64,000 bases of DNA, taken from positions 656,001 through 720,000 of the forward strand of contig NZ_CP136419.1 of assembly GCF_039233145.1 (NCBI RefSeq), read 5' to 3'. Under the pieces are notes generated by a model, which was given only the letters and a program-made list of their open reading frames with translations, was not told where the DNA came from and did not search any database. This document shows, in pieces, positions 17,481 through 25,170 of this stretch (position 1 is its first letter; each line of letters begins with the position of its first letter). The translations under genes and the position numbers were made by a program. The DNA comes from Moorella humiferrea. Its GTDB lineage: Bacteria; Bacillota; DSM-521; Neomoorellales; Neomoorellaceae.

Positions 17481-17941
17481 CGAGAGGAATACAAAGGAAA
17501 AAATACTGCAGACATTTTATTTGTATCTTAACGATTATATGAACTCCTGTAGCTAATTTTTATGGTTTGATATGACAAACATGCTCGGTTTCCGGTTGAA
17601 ACAAAGAGATGATCAGAACCAGGCATCGTTATTCTAGGATACCTATCACGAACAAATGACTATGGATATCCCACTTATACTTTTGACAGCAACTTGAGGG
17701 GATATATTGGGTTCATGTGAACTCTAACAGTAGAAAAATTCATATTGAGATGGTAAATCCTAAGGGATAGGTCTAACCATATCCCTTTTAGCTTTTTTTC
17801 TACCGCCCGGCGCGTTGTTGCCAGGCGGTTTTTTATTACCTTCCTGGCGATATGAACTAGCTGCGGAATCCCTATCTATGACAGGGAAATTTAGGTTTAT
17901 GGCGAATAATGACATAAAAAACAGTATAGGGAAAACCGGTC
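17431..17941. other. Intergenic region upstream of cassette B
   Basis: A diverged copy of 11391-11880. No conserved frame is seen. It contains the terminator at 17803-17836. From 17800 to 17940 it is nearly identical to 23097-23240, then breaks into IS3-type sequence. Confidence 0.6.
17803..17836 (+). terminator. Terminator hairpin upstream of cassette B
   Basis: CCGCCCGGC pairs, with one mismatch, with GCCAGGCGG and is followed by six T residues. Confidence 0.65.
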
Positions 17942-18427
17942 AGAACGCGCTTTTTATTGACTACATAGCCTATATCCCTTTGTAGTATATGCAGGTGCGG
18001 TTGGTCTAAAAGTTCCGCCTGCCTCTTTACTGAGATTTCGGGGTGATGACGCTCCACCATTTCACGTCTTTTGACGGCGCTCGTTGAGTTCGGCAGATTT
18101 TTTTCAACCAATTGACCTCTATGGTCAACTGGCCTATTTGCTTGATCAGTTCCTCCTTCTCGGCTTCATACTGCTTTCTCATCTTTTCCAGTTCGCTGGC
18201 GCCGCGGGTGAAAAGGGAAGGGAGGTTCTCTATGGCCTCAGCCTTCCATCGGTGTAGTTGGGCGGGGTGGACTTCGTATTGAGCAGCGATCTCGGCTACT
18301 GTCTTCTCCCCACGGAGCATTTCCAACACGATGTTTGCATAAAGTTATAATTTTATTCACTTTTCCATGTTACCATTATAGCTTAATTTTTACTTTTTGT
18401 GTCTTAACCTATGGGTCCATTATAGGC
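17942..18427 (-). mobile_element. Degraded IS3-family element
   Basis: The minus strand from 18329 encodes an IS3 OrfA start (GEKTVAEIAAQYEVHPAQLH, a helix-turn-helix) and a leucine-rich coiled region. It then shifts frame near 18100 into an OrfB-like piece (EKNLPNSTSAVKRREMVERH) that is internally deleted and ends near 17950. No catalytic DDE part remains. The right boundary falls inside an agrD copy, so this element, now dead, broke cassette B. Confidence 0.75.
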
Positions 18428-18479
18428 GTCCGACCGACCAGTTGGCTGGCCTGGTACCAGCCAGAAGCTCCACGAGAAA
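18425..18479 (+). pseudogene. agrD relic of cassette B
   Basis: In frame, this encodes GVRPTSWLAWYQPEAPRE, the same core and tail start as the two intact precursors. The leader half was lost to the IS3 insertion. A ~95-bp deletion relative to cassette A removes the normal stop and fuses the frame into the promoter. It proves that a third agr locus once existed here. Confidence 0.85.
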
Positions 18480-18493
18480 TTTCGTCTTGCAAA

Positions 18494-18566
18494 ACCGCAT
18501 TTTATCCCAATATTTCCTCATTATATCCCACAAATGGATCCGATTAGGAAAAGTGGTGGTAAAATA
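18494..18566 (+). promoter_or_regulatory. LytTR-type promoter of cargo B, cut off by an IS
   Basis: Boxes at 18494 (ACCGCATT) and 18515 (TCCTCATT) are 21 bp apart. The second has two changes. TAAAAT at 18560-18565 matches the conserved -10; the first TATAAT of the other promoters is mutated here. A Shine-Dalgarno AGGGAGGGGG follows at 18581. The IS4-family element starts 56 bp past the -10, separating the promoter from the cargo gene. Confidence 0.65.
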
Positions 18567-18621
18567 GAGGTAGCAAGAATAGGGAGGGGGAGATACCGTT
18601 GGATTAATTTAGAAGAATTAT

Positions 18622-20197
18622 CACTAGCGTTGCATAAAAATTTTTAGCACAGTGCAAGGCAATATATGGAAGGCAGAATATGTTATATAATAACATTAAT
18701 GGTGTATACAACCATGCATTTTCTTCCTTCACTGGCCAAAGGACTTAGGTTATCAGGGGTAGTCCTTATCCACATATTGCCATATAAAGTTGCTTAAAGA
18801 ACTAAGGGGTCATAAGTTACGTCGTTTAAATAATCAGCTTCGCCAGCTAAAACTTGCTTTACTAAATCCTGATAGATGCCTTCATAGTCTATCTTGTGCC
18901 GCCCATAAGACCTTCGTTTGGGTTTACGGTGCAGGCTTTGGACGAAGAAGGTAAAGGGCTCATATAGACAGGTGCGGATTAAACGTTTAATAGTGAGAAA
19001 TGGTCCTTGATAGCCGGCCTTTAATTGCAGCATAACCATCAGGCAGTAGGTTATTAGCGCTATGAAGAGCTGGTTTTCTACAGCCTGTTCGCTTTTACCA
19101 TAAAAATGTTTCACCTGCAGGTGTTGTTTCATCCATTTGAAGAAGAGTTCTATCTGCCAGCGCTTACGATAAATCTCGCTTAATTCTTCCGCCGGTAACT
19201 CGAAATCATTGGTGACTATAATTACCGGTTGCCCTTGGGTATCTTCGGTTGTTATCAGCCGTAAAGGGTGCTTCATTTTGGTAACTCCATCTTTGCCAAG
19301 GTAAACAAGCTGTTCCTTTTTAACCTTGCTGTCAGGGTTTACCGGCAACTCGGCGATTATTTCTACCAGAGCATTACCCTTTAAGCGGCTGGCAAAGCGG
19401 ACGCCTTCTTCACAGTATCTGTCAAACTTCTTGTAATCGACATAGCCGCGGTCAAAGACGTTTAAGGCTTCTTCTTCCTCTACTACGAGGGTATCCATCT
19501 GGGTTTTATCTGCCTTCCGGGCCGGGGTGACAATTGCTTTATCAGGTAGAACCTCTTCTTCACAGAACTTTAAGCGCAGGTGGAGTTTTATCCCGCTTTT
19601 AGTCCTGCGAAACTCGGCCCAGAGGTACTGGGTAAAACAGAGACTAATGATAGTGGAATCGATGAGGTAAATACGTCCTGCGGTATTTCTTAAGTTTTCA
19701 AAGCCGATTTCCCGGCCTATCCGGGTGGTGAGATGGCTGAATAATAGCCGGATGAATTGCGGCGATAAATCCCTTAAACGGCGCGCTATCTGGGAGAAAC
19801 TGATACTCTCTAAATTGATAACCCGGCTAAATTGCGGGTCATTGAAGCTATTGCTGATATCCCGCAAGCCATTAAGTTGTTCCAGCTGAGCGAAGGCTAT
19901 TAGTTTAATGAGTTGAAGGGAATTTAGCTTCTTAGCGTACTTATCGACCCCCATACCGGCGGTTAACTGCCAAAAATAGTCGTTAGAAACTGGAGCAAAC
20001 AGTTGATGAAATGTGGATAATGTGGTATCCTTACCTTGCATTTGGGCCTCCTTATGTTAGAGGTTGGGGCAAGGACTACCCTCAATCTCTAGTATAAGGA
20101 GTTTTTTCTTGCAAGGCTAGGTTATTTCAGGAATTTGGCTGTTTTTTGGGCGTTATTTCCCTTGACAAGTTTATTTTTTCTTTATGCAACGCTAGTG
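18622..20197 (-). mobile_element. Intact IS4-family insertion sequence
   Basis: The element of 1576 bp is bounded by perfect 17-bp inverted repeats, CACTAGCGTTGCATAAA at the left and its complement at the right. A perfect 9-bp target duplication AAGAATTAT lies outside each end (18613-18621 and 20198-20206). It carries a single full-length transposase gene. The intact ends and duplication indicate recent insertion. Confidence 0.93.
18794..20041 (-). CDS. IS4-family transposase
   Basis: This 415-residue DDE transposase has catalytic residues Asp128 (YLIDST), Asp197 (VFDRGYVDY) and Glu298 in YRKRWQIELFFKWMK. The last fits the IS4 signature Y-(2)-R-(3)-E-(6)-K exactly. The N-terminal domain is of the DUF4372 type. 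It is the only gene in the element and appears complete, so the element could still be active. Confidence 0.95.
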   Translation of the reverse strand: MQGKDTTLSTFHQLFAPVSNDYFWQLTAGMGVDKYAKKLNSLQLIKLIAFAQLEQLNGLRDISNSFNDPQFSRVINLESISFSQIARRLRDLSPQFIRLLFSHLTTRIGREIGFENLRNTAGRIYLIDSTIISLCFTQYLWAEFRRTKSGIKLHLRLKFCEEEVLPDKAIVTPARKADKTQMDTLVVEEEEALNVFDRGYVDYKKFDRYCEEGVRFASRLKGNALVEIIAELPVNPDSKVKKEQLVYLGKDGVTKMKHPLRLITTEDTQGQPVIIVTNDFELPAEELSEIYRKRWQIELFFKWMKQHLQVKHFYGKSEQAVENQLFIALITYCLMVMLQLKAGYQGPFLTIKRLIRTCLYEPFTFFVQSLHRKPKRRSYGRHKIDYEGIYQDLVKQVLAGEADYLNDVTYDPLVL

Positions 20198-20346
20198 AAG
20201 AATTATATAAAATGTAACCCCGGTGAAGGCAGAAAGTGGATGAACTAACAGCAAAAATGGTAAAAAAGCAAAAGGAGGGGGACAATGGATCGATGAAGTA
20301 GTTCTGATTGTGCATTATATGATAACCATAAAAACGTTCAGGAAGC
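20198..20346 (+). other. Leader of cargo B with abortive start
   Basis: After the target duplication there is an AAAGGAGGGGG ribosome site (20270-20280), followed by ATG and only two more codons before TGA. The real frame of the next gene is entered further downstream. The original start or signal peptide was probably lost. Confidence 0.45.
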
Positions 20347-21051
20347 TTGCCAAGGGAATTGGTCTTTTTGGAGGAGAAGAGAAAACACAAGGAATTAATC
20401 AGAGAAGCCCTAAGGAGCCTAATAGATAAGCATACGAAGAGAACTTTAACTACTGTTGCGTTCGCGCAGCAAAGTGAAGTTGCTGTAATAACAAAAAATA
20501 ATGTTAAAGACATGTTAGAAAAGGCTAATAAAGGCGATCAAGCTGCCATTAAAGCACTTTCCAAATTCTCAATTTTTGACCCTAAGAAAGTTGCAGAAAA
20601 AGTTAATGGTGTACGAGTATACGCTGGCCAAACCAAAACCATTGATTTCGGAGACGGAAGTGCCATTACATTAGACTATCAGATAACTTCCGGTGGAACT
20701 CAAATCCCGGCCTATTATACATGGGAAGGCGATTACGTACATGCTATAGCAATGCATAAGTGGTTTCTTTTGGGAGTAGAAGTTGGAAGATACGAGTTAC
20801 ATTTCATTTATGATCCTAATGGCAACAATCCCATTCTCAAGGAAAAATGGGATATTGGGTCTGCTATTTATGGTAATCAGGTGAATCCGCTTGGAACAGA
20901 TGTGTTAACCGATGTTGGCCCTTACGCAGTTGGTGTTACTGGTAGGGGTATTTGGTCAACAAATATGGGGGCAAGCCAAACAGTAAAAATAAACGCTTAT
21001 GGATACTTTGATCCGTCTCTCAATTGGGCTGAAGAATGGATATATTATTAG
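20347..21051 (+). CDS. Secreted-type protein of unknown function (agr cargo B), 5' end damaged
   Basis: The frame encodes up to 234 residues from a TTG. Residues ~35-45 (TTVAFAQQSE) look like the cleavage end of a signal peptide. The preceding ~30 residues are highly charged instead of hydrophobic, so export is probably lost. The mature part starts with a helical spacer, then an aromatic beta-rich domain (AGQTKTIDFGDGSAITLDY) and ends in WAEEWIYY. No family was recognised. It lies beyond an insertion sequence that separates it from its agr-type promoter. It is either silent or driven from the IS end. Confidence 0.55.
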   Translation: MPRELVFLEEKRKHKELIREALRSLIDKHTKRTLTTVAFAQQSEVAVITKNNVKDMLEKANKGDQAAIKALSKFSIFDPKKVAEKVNGVRVYAGQTKTIDFGDGSAITLDYQITSGGTQIPAYYTWEGDYVHAIAMHKWFLLGVEVGRYELHFIYDPNGNNPILKEKWDIGSAIYGNQVNPLGTDVLTDVGPYAVGVTGRGIWSTNMGASQTVKINAYGYFDPSLNWAEEWIYY

Positions 21052-21072
21052 TTTAACCTAACGGGTGTCTAT

Positions 21073-21279
21073 ATGCTAATGCCTCCAGAGGCACCATGGT
21101 ATGCCGGTTTCTACAACTCCTTCCTTTTGCTAATTCCTATAGTGATTATAATTGTTTTTGGGATCTTATTAACGACGATTATTGTTTTATTGCTTAGATT
21201 GAAGAAAATGCAAGAAGAAATAACCATAAAATTGGACAGAATATCTAAAGAGGTTACGAACAGGATTAAGGAGAAATAA
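21073..21279 (+). CDS. Small single-span membrane protein
   Basis: This 68-residue protein has one long hydrophobic segment (about residues 14-43) and a basic, charged C-terminal tail rich in Lys and Glu. It follows cargo B by 21 bp and may be its immunity or accessory partner. Only the position suggests this. No family was recognised and the ribosome site (AACGGGTG) is weak. Confidence 0.5.
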   Translation: MLMPPEAPWYAGFYNSFLLLIPIVIIIVFGILLTTIIVLLLRLKKMQEEITIKLDRISKEVTNRIKEK

Positions 21280-21318
21280 CCCCTCACACTTAAAAGCAGT
21301 AAACCGACTGAACAACTT

Positions 21319-21450
21319 ATGAATCGGGAAAAAATAGAGGGCGCTGTGCGTCTAGCTGACGAACAGCGCCTTGTAAAGGGAAAATTTTGTACTAAAGTGC
21401 GATTTCGTGAAAATTTAGCGGAGGGACTTTATGTGGTCTCTCCATTATAA
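21319..21450 (+). CDS. Possible 43-residue small protein
   Basis: An ATG frame encodes a charged peptide (MNREKIEGAVRLADEQRL at its start). A clear AAGGAGG follows its stop but leads to no start codon. It overlaps, in antisense, the putative leftward transcript, and its start overlaps that transcript's terminator. Coding status is doubtful. It may be a remnant of a lost gene. Confidence 0.25.
   Translation: MNREKIEGAVRLADEQRLVKGKFCTKVRFRENLAEGLYVVSPL
21328..21370 (-). terminator. Leftward terminator of the putative regulatory RNA
   Basis: On the minus strand GGCGCTGT (complement of 21363-21370) and ACAGCGCC (complement of 21340-21347) form a perfect 8-bp stem, followed by CTCTATTTTTT. Confidence 0.7.
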
Positions 21451-21583
21451 GGAGGTATTTTTATTCGGCTAAGATTGAGGTAATGCTTTTAAAAGCATAT
21501 TAAGTTTAGTTATATTGTTCTATCGAAGCCAAAATCTCTACGGAAGCTTACTGTTCTATCATGATTTTCATCATTACTTTCTT
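21329..21583 (-). ncRNA. Candidate agr-controlled regulatory RNA (RNAIII-like position)
   Basis: A leftward LytTR-type promoter (21590-21661) and a leftward terminator (21328-21370) bracket about 255 bp that hold only tiny open frames (7 to 18 codons). In staphylococci AgrA drives the regulatory RNAIII from such a promoter. That comparison is by architecture only. No sequence similarity to RNAIII is claimed. Confidence 0.4.
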
Positions 21584-21589
21584 AATTCC

Positions 21590-21661
21590 ATTATACCACC
21601 ATTATTCCCAATTCGATTCTTCCGTGGGATATAATGTAGGTTTCGGCAGATAAAATGCGGC
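21590..21661 (-). promoter_or_regulatory. Leftward LytTR-type promoter
   Basis: Read on the minus strand, CCGCATT and CTACATT boxes lie exactly 21 bp apart (plus-strand positions 21654-21660 and 21633-21639). AATAAT and TATAAT hexamers follow at the same distances as in the cargo promoters. TATAAT occupies 21590-21595. It points away from the adjoining cassette genes. Confidence 0.65.
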
Positions 21662-21724
21662 TTTTGCCAGAAGAAAACCGGCAACGTGTGAAGATAGGGT
21701 GATACCTTTTATACAGAAAAAGGG

Positions 21725-21807
21725 GAAAAGCATTTCAGGCATAAGTAAAAATGCCAGGTAAAACATATTCTTTATTGCTGCCGCCCGGTGCGTTGCTGCC
21801 GGGCTGG
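21725..21807. repeat. Fourth copy of the pre-cassette block (partner 23044-23125)
   Basis: GGAAAAGCATTTCA and the following hairpin CCGCCCGGTGCG...GCCGGGC match 23044-23125. It marks the scar of a further cassette now reduced to fragments. Confidence 0.6.
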
Positions 21808-21808
21808 T

Positions 21809-21988
21809 CAAACTTTTACAGAAAATTATTCCCGGCTAAATGTTTTTCAGGTTGAACTTAAAGCAGGTCATTACTATCGAGCTTATTTAATAACTCAAGG
21901 TTATACTGTTATAAATGGTGTATTTAACTCTTATGAGCTTTCTACTAATAAATATAGTGATTGGTATCGCATACGGATAGACTTTTAA
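21809..21988 (+). pseudogene. C-terminal fragment of a secreted-type protein
   Basis: The frame (VELKAGHYYRAYLITQGYTV, ending DWYRIRIDF) is AT-rich, tyrosine-rich and beta-like, similar in composition to the cargo proteins. It opens inside the hairpin repeat without a ribosome site or signal peptide. It is most likely the 3' end of a lost cargo gene. Confidence 0.45.
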
Positions 21989-22362
21989 TGTTTAGCTTAA
22001 AAAATTAACTTATGAAGGAGGGGGTATTTATCCCCCTAATTTTTTAAAGAAAACATATTAGATCTATTACCAAACTGGAAGGAACATGTAATCGGAAGAG
22101 CGAATCATGATGAGGATGGATAATTAGAGATAGACGATGGGCAAAAATGATGAGCGAGAAGTCCAATGAAGCAAGCTGTTCTACTATTCAACCTGGAAGA
22201 AGGGGTTACCTCTAACCACTTTTTAAGAGCAGTTAACAAAGGACCTCAGCTTCATCTATGAACTTACTCATTCGTTCTATAGCTGCACGAAGGCTTAGAG
22301 TGTCAACGCTTGGAAATTTCCAAGAACTAATGTAAAAATTTAAGATATAAGAGGTGAATTTA
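21989..22362. other. Gene-poor stretch between cassette remnants
   Basis: No credible gene, repeat or RNA was recognised in this AT-rich segment. A GGAGGGGG at 22017 leads to no frame of useful length. Confidence 0.5.
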
Positions 22363-22650
22363 GTGGATATTTTTAGCATGCCACTTGTGTTTATAGGGAT
22401 TTTAATCTGCCATAAATATAAATACAATAACCTTTATCGTTATGCCACAAGGTTTTTTATTTTACTTGCCGTTTCGCAAATATTTATTTTAGCTCCAAGT
22501 CTCCTATATTCAACTAAGCTTTCACTGAAAACCACTTTATTTATTATAAATGCTTTTCGTTACTCAGGCTATATTTTAATTATTATTGCCTATATAATGC
22601 TTGTTCTGAGTTTCTGGTGCTATAAAAACAATAGAGGCGATAAATCATGA
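22363..22650 (+). CDS. Small three-span membrane protein
   Basis: This is a 95-residue hydrophobic protein from a GTG start with GAGGTGA six bases upstream. Segments at about 5-18, 30-50 and 65-90 are membrane-spanning, ending in a short charged tail. No family was recognised. It overlaps the next gene by 4 bp (ATGA), so the two are translationally coupled. Confidence 0.6.
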   Translation: MDIFSMPLVFIGILICHKYKYNNLYRYATRFFILLAVSQIFILAPSLLYSTKLSLKTTLFIINAFRYSGYILIIIAYIMLVLSFWCYKNNRGDKS

Positions 22651-22955
22651 CATTATTAGTATATATTATAATCTCTATTATAGCCATTACAGGAATGTAT
22701 GTTTGCTATGCACAGATTAAAAAGGACTTGATTTTTTGTTATGGAATATGGTTTTTTGCTCTGGTTGTATTTTATTACCTTATTAAGATAACTATACACT
22801 TTATCCCATTAAATTTATTTCTTAGAGGGGTAGGCATGTCTTATACTAATATTGGTATGGTGATATCAGGGATTCAAATTTTTAATAGCTTAATCTTATT
22901 TACAGCCTTTATAATCCTTATTGTTGGTTTTTCTCGATGTAAAAACTCCCTGTAG
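22647..22955 (+). CDS. Small membrane protein coupled to the previous gene
   Basis: This 102-residue protein has three predicted membrane spans (about 3-20, 28-50 and 78-96). It is of similar size and composition to its neighbour but without clear sequence identity. The pair could form a two-component membrane complex, for example immunity or transport for a peptide. This is inference from layout alone. Confidence 0.6.
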   Translation: MTLLVYIIISIIAITGMYVCYAQIKKDLIFCYGIWFFALVVFYYLIKITIHFIPLNLFLRGVGMSYTNIGMVISGIQIFNSLILFTAFIILIVGFSRCKNSL

Positions 22956-23280
22956 TGAACTCCCCCTAACCCGGGGTTAGGGTAGTATCCTGCATAGCAG
23001 CCTGGAGGAGGGTATATGTTCTGATAGCCTGATGGCTGCTCCGGAAAAGCATTTCAAGCATAAGTTAAATGTTAGTTAAAACACGTTCTTTATTGCTACC
23101 GCCCGGCGCGTTGTTGCCAGGCGGTTTTTTATTACCTTCCTGGCGATATAGAACTAGCTGCGGAATGCCTATCTATGACAGGAAAATTTAGGTTTATGGC
23201 GAATAATGACATTAAATACAGTATAGGGAAAACCGATCCGAAAGGGTGGGATACAAAGCCATGCATTTCATCCGCCGAAT
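22956..23280. other. Intergenic region upstream of cassette C
   Basis: It contains the palindrome CCCTAACCCGGGGTTAGGG near 22965, the repeated pre-cassette block and a terminator (23099-23130). From 23097 to 23240 it is nearly identical to 17800-17940. No gene is seen. Confidence 0.6.
23099..23130 (+). terminator. Terminator hairpin upstream of cassette C
   Basis: CCGCCCGGC pairs with GCCAGGCGG (one mismatch) and is followed by six T residues. Confidence 0.65.
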
Positions 23281-23315
23281 ACCGCATTATATCCTTCTAA
23301 AACCGCATTTTGCCC
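23281..23315 (+). promoter_or_regulatory. Paired LytTR-type boxes upstream of agr operon C
   Basis: ACCGCATT at 23281 and again at 23302, 21 bp apart, is a near-exact copy of the cassette A operator. The regulator gene begins ~40 bp downstream because the sensor genes are deleted. Confidence 0.75.
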
Positions 23316-23349
23316 TAATTCGGGAGGAAAGAGAAGCCGGGTGAATTAT

Positions 23350-24081
23350 ATGCTAACAGCTATAATTGCCGATGATAACGTGGCGGAAAGAACTTATTTT
23401 TGCGGATTACTCCGAGAAACGCAAAAAGTAAAGGTAGTAGGCGAAGCCGCTGATGGCCTGGCAGCCCTGGATTTAGCCTCCCATCTGCGGCCGGACATTG
23501 CCTTTTTAGATATCCAAATGCCCGGGCCGAATGGTCTTGAAGTAGCCAGGGAAATTATGACAACCGTTCCCCTGACTTTAATCGTCTTTTTTACGGCTCA
23601 TTCTGGGTATGCCGCCAATGCCTTTGAAATAAACAGCGTCGATTATCTTCTCAAACCCTTTGACGCCTTCCGCGTAAGGAAGGCCCTGGCTAGAATTGAA
23701 GAAAAGTTGGCCCTCAGGCAAGTTAATAAAAGAAGTCAAAAGTTAAACAAACTGGCTTTAAAAAGCAGGGGAGAAATGATCCTTATCGACCTCAACGAAA
23801 TAGTGTTTATCGAAAAGAGCGGCAAGAACACAACAATAGTTCATACTGTCAAAAGGGACTTTACCACGAGTCAAACCATTGGAGAACTGGAGCAGCAACT
23901 GGAGGGAAATGACTGCTTTCAGAGGGTTCATAAATCATACCTGATAAATTTAAATATGGTGGAAAGGATCAGCCCTTTTGCCGATAACTCCTTTGTGGTC
24001 AGGTTTGCCGGATACAAAAAGGATGCCCTCATTAGCAGGAACAATATTGAATTGGTCAAAAAGCATCTTAATCTTGCTTAG
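23350..24081 (+). CDS. AgrA-like LytTR response regulator, copy C
   Basis: The 243-residue product is identical to that at 13316-14047, with the same receiver Asp54 and LytTR domain. Here the deletion joins the operon leader directly to a GTG at 23341 and the ATG at 23350. The nearest Shine-Dalgarno, GGGAGG at 23322, lies 13 bases from the GTG and 22 from the ATG, so expression may be reduced. There is no adjacent sensor; the kinase of cassette A could serve both. Confidence 0.88.
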   Translation: MLTAIIADDNVAERTYFCGLLRETQKVKVVGEAADGLAALDLASHLRPDIAFLDIQMPGPNGLEVAREIMTTVPLTLIVFFTAHSGYAANAFEINSVDYLLKPFDAFRVRKALARIEEKLALRQVNKRSQKLNKLALKSRGEMILIDLNEIVFIEKSGKNTTIVHTVKRDFTTSQTIGELEQQLEGNDCFQRVHKSYLINLNMVERISPFADNSFVVRFAGYKKDALISRNNIELVKKHLNLA

Positions 24082-24108
24082 AATTTATTCCAGCAAAGGA
24101 CTGATTGA

Positions 24109-24741
24109 ATGCTTCATAACCTATCGCTGCGCCTGGCAAAGTCTTTGGCCTTTAACGGCGGCCTTGATCCCTCCCGGATACCTGTTATTACTTATGGACT
24201 GGAAATAATCCTGGGAATTGTAGTTAAAACATTTTGTTTTTTAGCCATTCCCTCTGTACTGGGCGTTTTGCCCCAAACCCTGGCAGCCTTCACGGCTTCA
24301 GCCCTTTTCCGCCTCCCGGCCGGGGGCGCCCATTGTACGGGCTTCGCTCGTTGTTTATTTGGAAGCATTGTTGCTTTTACAGGGATTGGGATCCTTGCCA
24401 GTTTTATCGGAGGATTGAGCAACTGGACATTGACACTATTTTATATTGTCCTCGGCCTGGCCATCCTGTTAACCCTATCCCGGGTTCCCGTAGATAATCC
24501 CTCCAGACCGGTTAAAAAACCGGAAGAAAGGGTACGCATGCAGAAATGGGCTTTAGGAATTCTGTTTACCTATTTTATGTTGGTAAACATACTGCCTCTT
24601 ACGAGCGATTTAATTTTCGCGGCTTCCTTAGGGTTATTGCTGCAGCTATTCACGCTACTGCCGGCAGGTTATAAGTTGATGCACCATTACGACATGTTGT
24701 TAATAAAAGTTACCAGCTCTATTACTAAAGGGGGGAGGTGA
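24109..24741 (+). CDS. agrB: AgrB-type peptide-processing membrane protease, copy C
   Basis: This 210-residue protein has the same catalytic pair (His75, Cys82 in GGAHCTGFARC). Compared with copy A, about 20 substitutions lie in residues ~90-180, such as FIGGLSNW for FIGGLGDW and FTYFMLVNILPLTSD for FSYVLMVNVLPLTND. The first 90 residues are identical. The protein looks functional. Confidence 0.92.
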   Translation: MLHNLSLRLAKSLAFNGGLDPSRIPVITYGLEIILGIVVKTFCFLAIPSVLGVLPQTLAAFTASALFRLPAGGAHCTGFARCLFGSIVAFTGIGILASFIGGLSNWTLTLFYIVLGLAILLTLSRVPVDNPSRPVKKPEERVRMQKWALGILFTYFMLVNILPLTSDLIFAASLGLLLQLFTLLPAGYKLMHHYDMLLIKVTSSITKGGR

Positions 24742-24746
24742 TCCGG

Positions 24747-24872
24747 ATGAAGAGGCGCTTTTTATTTGCCCTGGTAGCTAACTTAGCGGTATTTGTCGCC
24801 CTGTTGGGGGTCCGGCCGACCAGCTGGCTGGCGTGGTACCAACCGGAAGTTCCTAGAGAATTTTTGAAGTAA
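24747..24872 (+). CDS. agrD: AgrD-type cyclic lactone autoinducer precursor, copy C
   Basis: This 41-residue precursor is identical to copy A except Val for Ala at position 35 in the tail (QPEVPREFLK). The predicted signal region VRPTSWLAWY, with Ser26, is unchanged, so both cassettes should make the same peptide. The ribosome site is GGGGGGAGGTGA. Confidence 0.88.
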   Translation: MKRRFLFALVANLAVFVALLGVRPTSWLAWYQPEVPREFLK

Positions 24873-24959
24873 ATTACTAAAGGGGCCAGGAATAAAACCT
24901 GAGTCCCTTTAAAATTAGTCAAATACATTTACCGGCACCCCTGATTTCGTCTGGCAAAA

Positions 24960-25031
24960 ACCGCATTATATCCGCCAAAAACCGCATTGTATCCCAGAAA
25001 AAGATCGGATTGGGTATAATGGTAATAAAAT
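24960..25031 (+). promoter_or_regulatory. LytTR-type promoter of cargo C
   Basis: ACCGCATT boxes start at 24960 and 24981. TATAAT lies at 25015-25020 and TAAAAT at 25026-25031. A Shine-Dalgarno AAGGAG at 25047 is followed by a TTG frame of seven codons, after which the sequence has no similarity to cassette A. Confidence 0.72.
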
Positions 25032-25170
25032 GGAAGCAGGAAATGAAAAGGAGTTGATTCCGTTGGTTGCACTACGAAACCCATAGCGATTGAGGTCAGG
25101 TTAGTGCTTAAGTAATTTATTATTTCTGGGTAAGTAAATATAATTTAAAATAAAAAGGGGGGCTAAGTGT

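Larger units (their letters stand above)
23341..25052. repeat. Long direct repeat, agr block C (partner 13307-15018)
   Basis: Offset 10034 bp, no indels. Upstream of 23341 the offset to cassette A jumps to 11369, so exactly 1335 bp (11972-13306 of cassette A) are missing here. Confidence 0.9.
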
